This document shows, piece by piece, positions 36,357 through 47,080 of a stretch of 64,000 bases of DNA. The notes beneath the pieces are model-generated. The model saw only the letters and a list, made by a program, of their open reading frames with translations, did no database searches and was not told the DNA's origin. The DNA is taken from contig NC_133537.1 of NCBI RefSeq assembly GCF_048544455.1, positions 146,050,058 through 146,114,057 of the forward strand, written 5' to 3'. Source of the DNA: Silene latifolia (lineage: Eukaryota > Streptophyta > Magnoliopsida > Caryophyllales > Caryophyllaceae). The position numbers and the translations under genes are program-made. Within the stretch, counting starts at the first letter, position 1. Each line of letters begins with the position of its first letter.

Positions 36357-37674
36357 TGTAACACCCCGTATTTTATTAAGTTGGATAAAATTCTTTTAAT
36401 TGCTATTTTGAATTTAATTACATCATTTAACGATTTATATATTTATGCTTAGCTGGAATTTGGATTATTATTGATATTGGAGATATTGTTGGATTGTCAG
36501 CTGAATTGGGTATCCTACTTGTCTTGTGTGGTGTGGGCTAAAATATTCAAGCTGGGACTAGGTCCTAGGTGAGTATTTCGGCCTTCATTATAGATAGGCC
36601 ATTATAGTCTTTGACGAGTATATGTTCACTGCTTGATAGCCTCTGTGTTCCTGACTTGGTGGGATTATATCCAAGTTGGGGCATGACCTCGTTACTTATT
36701 TTGATAGTAAGTGGTCAGCTCAAGTACTAGCCAACCCTTTGGTGGACTCCTTAGGGTACTCACTTTGTTTTAGAAAAATTGTGGGTCTTGGGTGCGGTGG
36801 TGTGTATCCGCATGTCTAGGTCTGCGCAGATTTTAGGCTAGGGTTGTGTTGTGTCTTGGCCATGTTTTGATAGAACCTCTGAGCCAAGATACCGGTTCGA
36901 TTACCTTCCCTACCTCGTGGTATAGACTGAGTTCTGAGTGACTATTGACCGTACTAAGAACTTATGCCTGTCTTTGATATATTGTCCTTTCTTGTATGGT
37001 GATTCTATGAATCATAGAAGGTGAGATGCAAGCCGGCTATGGTTGATAGAGTTTGGATTCCCGTGTGTTATTTGACTCACATGATAGTATAGTTTGAGTC
37101 GGTCTAGTATTCACATGCTAGGACTATGTGGTGTTATATTGTTGTTCACATGATAAGCACGATTGTCTAGCATTTATATGCTAAGGCTATGTGTTATTCA
37201 TATTCATATTCTTATGTTTACATGTTATATTAATTATGACATTTTACGGGAGAACTCGGAGTTACTCCCCACTGACTGTGGCTTTCGTATTTGTATAAAA
37301 TGCGAATGACAGGTAGGTGATGCATATATGGTGTACATGGACGAGCTAGCGAGCAAAGTAACCTTGGAACCTAGATTGGCTTTATTTCATTGTGACCCTT
37401 AAACACTTTTTATGTCACATACATTTTAGGGACATATGTCTCCCTCTTTACATTTGGTTGTATAATTTGCTATTCGCGACTTTAGCGATGGTTATGTGAT
37501 GACACTTCTAGTTAGACCTTGTATGTTTGACACCTTCCAATTTGGATATCTTTATAACAGGTTCAGGTTTTAAAATTACAGGTTTTTACCCAATTGAACC
37601 TATTACAAACATATCCATGCAGTTTTATTCTAGAATTACGTGTTTACTTTTCCGCGATAAGTGAGGGTGTCACA
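36357..37674 (+). mobile_element. Solo gypsy (Tekay-like) LTR with perfect 5-bp TSD
   Basis: 1318 bp, TGTAACACCCCG..GGGTGTCACA, flanked by tgttt at 36352-36356 and 37675-37679. It shares the 'ttactccccactgactgtgg' block with 1-2813. It has no primer site, polypurine tract or internal region, so it arose by LTR-LTR recombination after inserting in the Athila gag. Confidence 0.93.
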
Positions 37675-39402
37675 TGTTTCAACTTCGTCAGGTTCTTTTT
37701 CATCATCACTAAGCTCCAAATTACCCAATCCTTTGGGATGCATATAAGGGACTTTATCAACAGTAATGGGCACTTCATTCTCAAGGCTTTGTAGGTCGGG
37801 ATTCGCATAAGAAGTACCGCTCCTCAGCTGAATGACATTAGCTTGCTTGTGAGCTTGTTTACCTTGAGGAGGAAGACCTACGGCCTATTTTGATGGGTTT
37901 TGAAGTGCCATCTGAGCCACTTGATTATCTAGCATCTTGTTATGGGCAATCGGCTCAGAAATTTGAGCCGTCTGCTTCAGCTGCATTGACAAAGTTTGTT
38001 GCAAAAGATTGCGCAACTCTGCCATTTCATTGTTCGGAGCTTGTTGAGGAATTTGTTGAGGAGTTTGCTGAGGAGGCTGTTGATATTGATTGTTGAACTG
38101 CTGACCTCCTTGATTTTGCCTCTGATATCCCCCTGGCGGTTGATTACCACGATTGTTGGGAGGGATATAAGTATTCTTTTGCGGTTGTGACTGCTGCGGG
38201 TTTTGCACATTCTGACTAGACCATTGAAGGAACGGATGTTCCTTCGTTCTTTCATTGTAAAAGTTGGAGAAAGGTGTACCTTGTGCACCTTGTCTATAAG
38301 CTTTGAAAGGCATTAACTCGCTCTAATGTGCTCATACAATTTTGCACTTTGTGACCATCTAAACCGCATCTAGCACAAGACTCCTCTACTTGCTGACTCA
38401 TAGCATGAACTCTCTCCTTACTACCCAATGATTGGGTAGTCTTTATCTCAGCAATCTAGGCAGAAATAGTCTCTAGCTGTGCCGCCAGGGCACTATCAAC
38501 TCCAGTACCTCGCGTGCTTCCCCTAGGATTTCCATACCTGGCGGTATGGGTAGCAATCTGATCAATCAACTTCCACGCGTCACCATCATTGGTGTTATCT
38601 TGAAACCTCCCATTAGCAGAAGAATCCAAAAGGGCACGATGATCGTCAAACAACCCGTTATAAAACTGGTTGCAAAGAAACCACTTTGGGAAACCATGAT
38701 GGGAAGCGATCGGACTAAACGTTTGAAGCGAGTCCAGGCTTCATTCAAATCTTCAGTAGCTCCTTGCTTGAAACTGGTAATTTGATTTCTCAAAGCATTA
38801 GTCTTTTGAGGTGGGAAGTACCTCTTGTAGAAAGCAAGAGCCAAGGAATTCCAGTCTGTAACTCCCTCAGTATCCATGTCCATATCTCTCAACCACTCAG
38901 CAGCTCCATCTTTCAGGGAGAAAGGAAAGAGCACCTGCTTAACCTGGTCTTGTGTCACTCCAGCTGTTAATGGAATAGAACAGCAGTAGGTGACAAATTT
39001 CTTCATATGCGTCGCAGGATCCTCAGCAGCTGTCCCTCCAAACATATTTCATTCCACCAAATTGATATAAGATGGCCGAATCTCAAAAGGTCCATTGGTA
39101 GTAGTGGGCAGCTTAAATCCTTGTGGGATAGAAGCTAAGGTCGGCTCAGAGTGACTGGCTAGAGTAGGCATGATGGTAGTTTTTGGAATATCAGTTGTGA
39201 CTGGAATTTCAGGAATAGGAATTTCGTCCTCTTCCTCTTCGAAGGACCGATCGGCTGTCTCTGTTGAGCTTGCCGTTTCAACGTCAAGTATACTCAAGTC
39301 TTCTACTTGACCCACTTCTTGATTAAATTTCCGTCTGTAGCGAAAAGTCTTTTCTGGTTCAGGATCAAAAGGAATAATCTTGGACCTATTAGACCTGGGC
39401 AT
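37675..39402 (-). pseudogene. Athila gag (capsid and zinc knuckle), broken
   Basis: The most likely start is MPRSNRSK at 39402. A TGA at 39049-39051 interrupts it just before MFGGTAAEDPATHMKKF, the start of the capsid-like Retrotrans_gag region (WLRDM, FYKRYFPP, NEAWTRFKRLV) to about 38700. After a frameshift come AWKLIDQIA and, past a TAG at 38456-38458, a CCHC zinc knuckle (CARCGLDGHKVQNC, 38336-38377). A further frameshift leads to a Q/N/P-rich tail (38313-37885) with RNLLQQTLSMQL and MLDNQVAQMA, typical of Athila. The solo LTR splits the linker to protease. Confidence 0.82.
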
Positions 39403-39503
39403 AAACGGAACTAACAAGAAAAGTGTGAGAACGGTCTCAAGGAACTGGGTTCCCGGAGACAAAAAGACAAAATAAACACAAACAGACTAAACAATTGTTG
39501 CCT

Positions 39504-39520
39504 CCCCGGCAACGGCGCCA
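39504..39520 (-). promoter_or_regulatory. Primer binding site, tRNA-Asp type (Athila)
   Basis: The minus strand reads TGGCGCCGTTGCCGGGG, complementary to the 3' end of plant tRNA-Asp including CCA. It lies 4 nt inside the 5' LTR. Athila elements classically use this primer. Confidence 0.93.
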
Positions 39521-39524
39521 AATT

Positions 39525-40716
39525 TGATGTTGGCTAAAGTCGTATCACCAAACCAAAGTAAATCTATCTCAGGACTAATAAGAATAGCTAGCGAAAGAAG
39601 ATGTATCGAATCCACAGGAGGCGGTAAAAGCTAAGTCGTAATTATTTAAGTTGTCTAAGGGTAACCAATTTCTGGGGGTTTTGTTTGGTTTTGATCTAAT
39701 AAACTAATTGCAAGTAATTAAATGAAGGTTTAAACAATAATATTAAAGGTCTAGGACTTCTGATTCACTAGGTCAATTATTTGGGGATTGTTAATCAATT
39801 GCTAAATCTATCAAGCTGTTTAAGGTCATAAGATCGGTCGACTCAATTATGCCCTTTAGATCGATTCTAACATGCGGTCGCTATAATTAGATACAATCTA
39901 TTTGATTATCGCAGCCTATATTAATTCTAACCCGGTCGGCGATAGGATCAATTCGCTACACTAATTAATAACTCAGGCCTCAAGTTAATTAACTAGAAGA
40001 AGTACAATAATCAAACAACAACTTAAGCGATATCAATAGCAATTAATTAATTTTCCCTTTTAATTAACCTAGATCCCCTTCATCCTAGATGAGGAGATTA
40101 GCTACTCATGATGATAACAATAACAACAATGATTGATAATGAAAACATGATTGAAAGCATGGAACAATAATTGATGAACATAAAACAATGAACGATTAAT
40201 TAATGAGGAAAGATTAGTACCGTCACAAGGAAGAAATTAGGGTTCTAAGGAAATATCCAGCAGTATGAAAGTAAAAAAAATGTAGTCTAAGAATAAAACA
40301 CGAGTTTCTAATTTATAACAAAAGATAATCGTTTTAGGAAAATCCGGAAATAAGTCTGCCAGAGAGGTTCCTCGATCGAGCCAGAGGTGACTCGATCGAG
40401 GACAGCTGCTCGATCGAGCCAGTGATGACTCGATCGAGGAACTTGGTTCACAGGCTATTTCTTCTCTTCTTTCACTTCTAGCCTTCGTGCTTCCTCGTTT
40501 CTCGTGCCGTGCTTCGTGTATTCTACTATGCCGTCTCCGCCATGCTAATCTTAGCTTGATCATACTCATAACGAGTCATTTCTGCATCAAAACACAAAAT
40601 AGCGGCAGTATCGACAATTCATTGAAATAGGGCATATAAATGATATAATAGGCACGAAACGTTATGTAAAATGGTATAAAGGGAGCTATAAAAGTATATA
40701 TAAAAGTGATACATCA
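39525..40716 (-). repeat. 5' LTR of the Athila element
   Basis: Partner of 24925-26116. Palindromes are at 40371-40438 and a TATA-like box at 40311-40318. By eye most differences lie in the first 100 bp and near 40300. Confidence 0.93.
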
Positions 40717-41166
40717 CATGAGTTAATTATTTATAAGACGATCTTACCTTTTATCGCTATATTGCTCCTTTCGTTTCTTAAACTCTTAAATCTCCTTCCT
40801 CTACTTTTATGAATTACTTTTCAGATTTATTATGTATTTATAGTCTAGGTTAGAGAGTATATGAGGCCAATTAGGAAACTACTGCCTTTTTCCGATTATT
40901 ATTAGGAATGACCATATTATTATTATACTTATTATTTTATTATTAAATCCCGCTTCAAATCCCGACTACTACTCACACTAGGCCTAACATAATCGGCCCA
41001 ATAATCCACATCACACGGCCCAAGGCTTAACTGACTTTAATTCCAATTCCCAACTCGCTTACTTACTTTATTACTTAATTAATTTCTTATTTGCATTTAT
41101 TATTAAAAATGTCATTAATTAATTATTTAAATTACATAAATTATTATTAAATTACGGGGTATTACA

Positions 41167-41695
41167 AGTAACTTCTCACTCGTTTCACTAGTAAATGCAA
41201 GAGGTTGTAATCTTGTAGATAATGACTTCTTGAAACTTAGATTGTTTGATTTCATCAAGTTCCATAGCTAAGACATCGTTCAGTTGGTGGTACGTTCATC
41301 TAGCGCTCAACTCTATCTGACTAAAAAGTGTGTTCCATAATTATTTTACGAGGATTGACCACGGCATTACCATAAGAGATCTGGCTAAGATTCAATAGAA
41401 AAATGGGAACCAGTTGATTATTAACTAAATTTAAGGATGCTAAGATTCGACGTCATTTGAATTTATAAAAAAGGGAATTTATAAAAAGTGCCTAGGATGG
41501 TTTGGCCATTTCATACAGGAAAAGGTTTGAATGGATTTATTTTCAAGAATTTCATGGACTTAACCTAGTCTTGAGTGAAGAAAGTCAGTAAAGCATAGGC
41601 TTTTAATTATGTCGACTTAGAAGAGGAGGAACAGCAATGTGAATTAAACATAAAAAGAAATCTCAAAAGGACATCCGTTTTAATGTAAATCCTTA
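41167..41695. other. Intergenic, no gene seen
   Basis: AT-rich sequence right of the solo LTR. No open frame, repeat or transposon end was recognised. Confidence 0.5.
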
Positions 41696-41989
41696 GGGTG
41701 TGTTTAAATTGATGAATTTGGAGGGAAAAGAAAAGGAGAGAGAATAGGGATTTAAAATCCCTTGTTTAGAAAGCAAATGAGTGTGAAAGGAAATGGAGGG
41801 AAAGAGATTTGGTGGGATCGAATTTCCCTCCTCCAAGCCTAATCAAAATTCTCCATAATAGGCAAAATTTGGAAGGACTTGTATCCAAACAACCACACTT
41901 CATTTGCCGTTCCCTTCCTTTACCTCCCTTTCTCTTCCCTCCTTCCCCCTCCCCTCCCTTTCCCTCCACTTTTGCTACCCAACACACCC
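41696..41989. mobile_element. Tourist-type (PIF/Harbinger) MITE, 294 bp
   Basis: The ends GGGTGTGTT.. and ..AACACACCC are inverted repeats, flanked by TTA at 41693-41695 and 41990-41992. A 3-bp TTA target and this terminus are standard for Tourist MITEs. Purine-rich left and pyrimidine-rich right halves can pair over much of the length. Confidence 0.85.
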
Positions 41990-41992
41990 TTA

Positions 41993-43765
41993 GAAGGAAA
42001 AGAAATCTCTCCCAATAGAAATCTAAAACACAAAGGTGGAAAAATATTTAGTCACTTTATATGTGAATAATATGATTAGATGGGTAGGAAGTTACATTGA
42101 GAATAATTTGCAAATATAAAAATAGTGATAAAGTCAAATAGTGTCGGTCTAATTAGGTAATTTTAGTTGAATAAATGTGTTGTGAAGCTGGTTTCAAGTG
42201 CCAATCGTTGTATTTTCCGGCCAATCCACTTTGGTTGTAACTTGGGTCAATTTAACTTGTTTTTGGCATTTTCATCTCAAGGGTGGTTCAAGTGTTTCAT
42301 GATGATAAGTTGAGGTGAATAAAATGTTTTTTGCAAGCCGAATTAGAAGTCAAACCCGACCCACGTTCAACCAAGGCGAAGGAGAGCCAAAGGTAAGTTA
42401 AGGGAATAAGTGTAAAGTCAAGAGAAGCAAACAAAAGGAAGAATTGAAGCCTTGGCATGCACAAACAAGAGCCAAAATGAAGAATTGAAAACTCGGTTTC
42501 ACAAGAGTCAAGTTCAAACGAGTATACCTTGAGTTCTAGAGCTCGGATCGACACAAGGCCAAGTGGAAGTGAAATCTTGTGATCTTAGCTTTCCAATGAT
42601 AAGTCGCATGCCTTATTTGGATAAGAAACGAGGAAGATATGGCTTTCGCAAGATTGTGCTGGAATGCGGTTTTCAACTGATCTTTACGACGTGGTCTTAT
42701 TTCCGAAGGCCCATATGTTTTGTCACCTAAAAAGGAGGCTCAAGGGTTTAAATACCCACATGTTTTGATGTTTTGAGATCTAAAAACCACCTCCTTACCA
42801 TCAAACATGATCTTATGCTTTGGATTAATCTTGTAATAATTAGACTTAATCATTCCCTAGTTTATGTTAATCTTTCCTCATTTTGTGGGTTGTAACAAGA
42901 TTATGGAAGGCTAAACTTCCTCTACTTGGTGTAATTCATTTCCTTTACCATCTCTAAGCTAGTGTATGAACCTCTAAACCTTCCCTTTGTTTAATTAATG
43001 TATTTCCAATGTTCTTATTGTTTATGTTGAATTGATATGTGTTAGAATTGGCCATTCTTGCATATAAATGTTGAACTATTTCATATTCTAAGCTTGTTGG
43101 TCTAATATTGCTTGGAAATAGTTGAAGCATCCTCTTTTGTTGCATGTTTGGTTCAAAGTTTGCATCTTTATGGAAATGTTATACTTGTATGCCATTATTA
43201 GAAGGGGAAGGGGAAGAGGGGATTACTAGCCTAAGTTTTGGTATAAGGTTGAATTACATCAAGTTTTCTCTAAATATTGTCAATTTTTGCACTCTAGTTG
43301 TTTGTTGAATTGCCGTCTTGTCAAAGTTTCAATTTTTCGTTGTTTGTTACCAATTTCTTACATGAAAATCTATTTTCTATGTCAACCTTTATTTGTTCAT
43401 TGTGGATACTAATAGTTTGTGTTTGGTTTTACCTATTGACTCCTAATTTACCATTAGTGTCTAGTTAGTAGTTTGTCTTAGTTTAAAGTTCGAGTCTTGG
43501 CTAAATGGCCTTCCTTTTAGGTTCGACCTGAGCTTACCATTCTACTACCTTCTTTTTAGAAGCTAGTAGAGTCTAATTACGATATAAATTGTTAATTTGA
43601 TTGGGTAATTAGTATAATTAACGATACCTAGTTATTTACTATCAAATAGCAACATTAATAAATAGATATTCAACGTAAGGCACTTAATAGATTTAGTTCT
43701 ACCCCTCTTATTTAAGCATAATGATTATTATATATATATATTGTAATGATGTTTTTAACTTATAT
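41993..43765. other. Intergenic or old LTR-like sequence, no gene
   Basis: About 42583-42650 resembles 3840-3910 (the 'gctttccaa..' LTR-type block). A tttaaatac box is near 42749, followed by a leader-like stretch, so a decayed LTR is likely. Ends could not be set. The rest is AT-rich. Confidence 0.35.
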
Positions 43766-43840
43766 TGTAATACTACGGTTTTCTGGTCCTAGCTTACTTG
43801 GCCGAGTAGTCCATACTCGGTCGAGTAAGTTGTCGAGTGC
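43766..43840 (+). repeat. Remnant of the Tekay 5' LTR
   Basis: Starts TGTAATAC like the 3' LTR at 55896. It carries the same style of motif (ttggccgagta, ctcggtcgagtaagttg) as 55925-55970. It then runs straight into gag coding sequence, so a deletion joined the LTR start to gag and removed the rest of the LTR, the primer site and the gag start. Confidence 0.55.
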
Positions 43841-44700
43841 TTTTAGACATGCTTTGGATATCTATCTGAAGCAGGGTAAGACCGCATTTCCGTGGTCCGT
43901 GTTCAAAAGAGAGATGAGAAATGAGTTTGTTCCGGACCATCTTCGCAGCAAGATGCGGGTTGAGTTCGATTCTTTTAAGATGACTAGGGACATGACCGTT
44001 ACAGAGTACTACCATAAGTTCAATGAGAAGTCGAGGTATGCTGAGGATGTGGGACTAAATCCGGTGAACTTAACACTTCGATTTGAGAAAGGGCTAACTT
44101 ACCAGATCATAGAAAAGCTACCAGCGGGGATTCTTACCAATGTGAAGGAAGTTTATGAGAGAGCTGGGCGGGCTGAAAGGTTGGTCGAAATGGCCAAGTA
44201 AACTAGGGAGAAGAGCTCAAAGAAGAGGAAGGTTGAGAGTGATGGCGGTAATCAATCTAGTTACAAGCGTGGTAACCACAATCAGTCGAAGGCTTATTCT
44301 TCTGGGTCAGGATTCAGTGGAGGATCTTCTTTCGGTCGTGGTGGTCACAGGGGTAGCGGTAACTGGTGTATCGCATGTTTTAACTGTGGCGGTGTTAGCC
44401 ACAAGAGGCATGAGTGTACTAGTGCTGCTGAGAGAGGCTTTCAGAGACAGTCTCAGGGGAACTTTTCTCAAGGACCGACGCAGAGTTATGCAACTAATCG
44501 GCCAGCTGGGTCGTGGAACAACCAAGTTGGGCAGAGACATAATAATGGCGGTTTCAACCGCAATGGCGATAGTTCCTATCAACGTCCGACGGTTAATGCC
44601 AATAAGGCATCAGCTGCCAAGTCTACTGCATCAGCGGTGCAAGGAGGAGGACAGAATAACAACGGTAAAATCTTCATGATGGATAAGCAGGCTACGGAAT
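43841..44700 (+). pseudogene. Tekay gag: capsid region and CCHC zinc knuckle
   Basis: FPWSVFKREMRNEFVP, FDSFKMTRDMTVTEYYHKF and ERAGRAERLVEMAK belong to the Retrotrans_gag family. A TAA at 44199-44201 interrupts it. In the same frame the zinc knuckle CFNCGGVSHKRHEC (44375-44416) follows, spaced as CX2CX4HX4C within a G/S/N-rich linker. The N-terminal half is missing. Confidence 0.85.
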
Positions 44701-45062
44701 ATGATGCGCAAGTGATCACCGGTACATTTATTGTTAACAACGTTCCTACTTTTGTTTTATTTGATTCAGGGGCGTCACACTCGTTCGTATCGTCAAGTCA
44801 TGCTAAGTCTATGGGTTTAGGGAAGTTTGTGTCTATAAAAGATGAAGTTTTTATATCGTATGGGGTCCAGTGTCATGTGGGAAATTGTATAAAGTGGTAT
44901 CCATGGTTATTAGACAAGCTGATATTCCAGTTGACTTATTTGAGTTTCCTATGGATGGTTTTGAGATGATAGTCGGGATGGATTGGTTGGGGAAGTATAA
45001 ATCTAGAATAGACTGTCACCAAAAGAAAGTATCTTTAAGAGGTCCTATGGGTGTTAGAGTGT
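44701..45062 (+). pseudogene. Tekay protease, frameshifted
   Basis: The catalytic motif FVLFDSGASHSFVS is intact (DSGAS at 44763-44777). A frameshift near 44870 puts the second half (VIRQADIPVDL, MIVGMDWLGKYKSRIDCH) in another frame. The insertion of the non-autonomous element at 45063 breaks it just before the RT linker. Confidence 0.85.
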
Positions 45063-47061
45063 TGATGTGGAGTGATGTCGTCGGGTCACATCCAATCAAA
45101 CACATTTATAATACTCAACAAACAACTAGTTAGCGGTAAGTCGAGGTCGATCCATGGGACGGTGTGCTTTGGGTTCTAAGTCTATCTATCTCAATTTATG
45201 CTAGTGTCACAATTTGTTTGGGTTTGTAGTTGTGTCTAAACTAATGCGAGCAATATAGTAAAACAAACAATAAAAGGAAGGATGTAAACAAATGGTTAAA
45301 AGTGCTAGGATATCATGGGGTCATAGGGGATTCATGGTGTTGATTATACAAACATGTTTACAATTATATGCAAGCAATTAATGTTGTGGGGGAACCGAGT
45401 TGGTTTATGTCTTACGGTTCATAGGAAGGGTTGGGTCCCGGAGCCAAATCGATTAGATTGTACAACACCTACAAGTCGACTTACTTTCCTCCTATTCAAC
45501 TTCTATGCATGATCTAACAAGACTCGAGTTGGGTTATATCTTACAAGTCAAGTTGAGTAGATAAGAGATGGTTGTAAATGCAAGGATTCATAGGCTTAGC
45601 ATTTCATCAAACATAACATGTGCATAAAGTTGACATCACAACAAGCAAGCAATTTAATCATGTGAACATATTAGATTAAGCATGAATCAATCCCATGTTG
45701 GTTTCCCTTAATTACCCACTAATCCTAGCTAAAGGACTACTCACTCATTATCAAGTTTAACATGTTAATAAGGGTGTCAATCATCACAACAAGTATAAAC
45801 ATGATAATAGAATGAAGAAATGAACAATAAAGATTAAAGAGTAAATGAATTATACCAACTTAAGATGATCCAAATAATAAAGCAAAGAATAATAGAAGAA
45901 CTTGATGATTGATGGAAGGTTGTCAATCTCCCAATAATAACCCAATAATCTTCAATTACCCAATAATAAACTTGAATAATAAACTTGAACAATAATTATG
46001 GAAAGATTAATGTGTAATTTGTGGAAAGATTAAAGAGTAATCTATTCTAATCTACTCCTAATCTAATCTAAGGAAGGATTTTTCTAGCTAAAAAGATGTG
46101 TCTAATCTCATAAAACCTTCTAAAAAGGATTATTACAAATGGGGTATTTATAGTGGAAATTAGGTGGATGCATTAGGGTTAACTAAGGGCTAAACTAGTA
46201 CTTACACTTTTGAGATTTGAGCAGGGAGACTACGGTATTTTTCGAAGGAAGGGCTTCTTTCTTTGTAGCTTGGAGAAGACGAAATTGTGCTGTGCAGGAA
46301 TCCGTGCATATTGGAGTCGGGACGGGCGGATTCTGAAGATGCAATCCGGGCGGATTTGGGAGAAGACGGGCGGATTCTAAAGATGCAATCCGGGCTGATT
46401 TGGGAGAAGACGGGCGGATTCTAAAGATGCAATCCGGGTGGATTTGGGAGAAGACGGGCGGATTCTCCTCCAGTGAATTTTCTTGTTTTTCCCAGCCAGA
46501 AGACGGGCGTCTTGTGGGGAAGACGGGCGTCTTGGGGAAGACGGGCGTCTTCTTCTCGGGACGCGCGGATTCCCGAACAGCTTCTTTGTTTGACCTCGGA
46601 TTGTAAAACGGACGTCATTTTCTCATCCGGACTCCTATTAGAGTGATTCAAAAGCCTAGATCACTTGTTTTTTCGACGCCGTTCCAACTAGCATACTTTC
46701 AGAGCCAAAGGAGCAGCCCTTGATTTGCGTTCCGAGCAATTTTCTTCATGAATGGCTTCCTTGCTTTTCCTCCTTGCTTTAAACCTTATGACCTTTCTAT
46801 ATACTCTTTATTCCTACATCTTTGGTCATCATTCTTGCCTCCTCTTCATACTAGTCCATCTAATATCATCAATAAGCTTCCAAATATGCACGAAAGACGG
46901 GAATTTCCGCCTCATTTATCTCCTTTTCTACAAAACATATGAAATGCGATAGAAAAGCAAATATGAAGGTTTTGACGGATAAAAAGGCCATAGAATGTTA
47001 TAATAGTATGCAAAATAGGCTCAATTAGGGGACTAAATGTGCGCAAATAATGTTCACATCA
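45063..47061 (-). repeat. 3' LTR of the non-autonomous element
   Basis: Contains a TATA box (TATAAATA on minus, 46145-46152). Upstream of that in reading direction is a cluster of 44-bp tandem repeats and GC-rich inverted repeats (46316-46570). Confidence 0.95.
46316..46570. repeat. 44-bp tandem repeats and AAGACG-GG-CGTCTT inverted repeats in the LTR
   Basis: Three or more 44-bp units (gacgggcggattctaaagat.., 46321 onward) each contain AATCC-GGGC-GGATT, an inverted repeat with a 4-nt centre. Downstream, three copies of AAGACG-GG-CGTCTT lie at about 46498-46555. The other LTR has the same cluster at about 51886-52140 with small differences. Confidence 0.88.
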
Positions 47062-47080
47062 AATATCCCCAAACTGAACC
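47062..47080 (-). promoter_or_regulatory. Polypurine tract of the non-autonomous element
   Basis: On minus, GGTTCAGTTTGGGGATATT abuts the 3' LTR. It is a variant of the Athila tract at 26117. Confidence 0.75.

Larger units (their letters stand above)
24925..40716 (-). mobile_element. Athila-type Ty3/gypsy retrotransposon, full length but decayed
   Basis: Two 1192-bp LTRs (24925-26116 and 39525-40716) with termini TGATGT..ACATCA bound it. The target duplication catga is at 24920-24924 and 40717-40721. The minus-strand order is 5' LTR, tRNA-Asp primer site, gag, protease-RT-RNase H-integrase, spacer, post-pol ORF3, polypurine tract, 3' LTR. This is the Athila layout. A copia 5' end (from 28161) and a solo LTR (36357-37674) interrupt it. 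All ORFs have stops or frameshifts. Confidence 0.9.
23016..41166 (-). mobile_element. Solo Tekay-type LTR, split by an Athila element
   Basis: The LTR halves are 23016-24924 (starts TGTAACACCCC on +) and 40722-41166 (ends GGGGTATTACA), together about 2.35 kb. Read on minus it starts TGTAATACCCCG and ends GGGGTGTTACA, the usual chromovirus pattern. Flanking pentamers are actaa (23011-23015) and agtaa (41167-41171), a duplication with one change. There is no internal region, so it is a solo LTR. The Athila element sits at its catga duplication. Confidence 0.75.

Noticed and set aside
43011..43400. Possible small host gene in the spacer left of the Tekay element
   Set aside because: No frame with family similarity, no splice pattern, and AT-rich LTR-like context.
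46400..46651. Paired frames in the 44-bp repeat cluster (and the copy at 51970-52221)
   Set aside because: They exist only because of the tandem repeat inside an LTR and are not conserved as proteins elsewhere.
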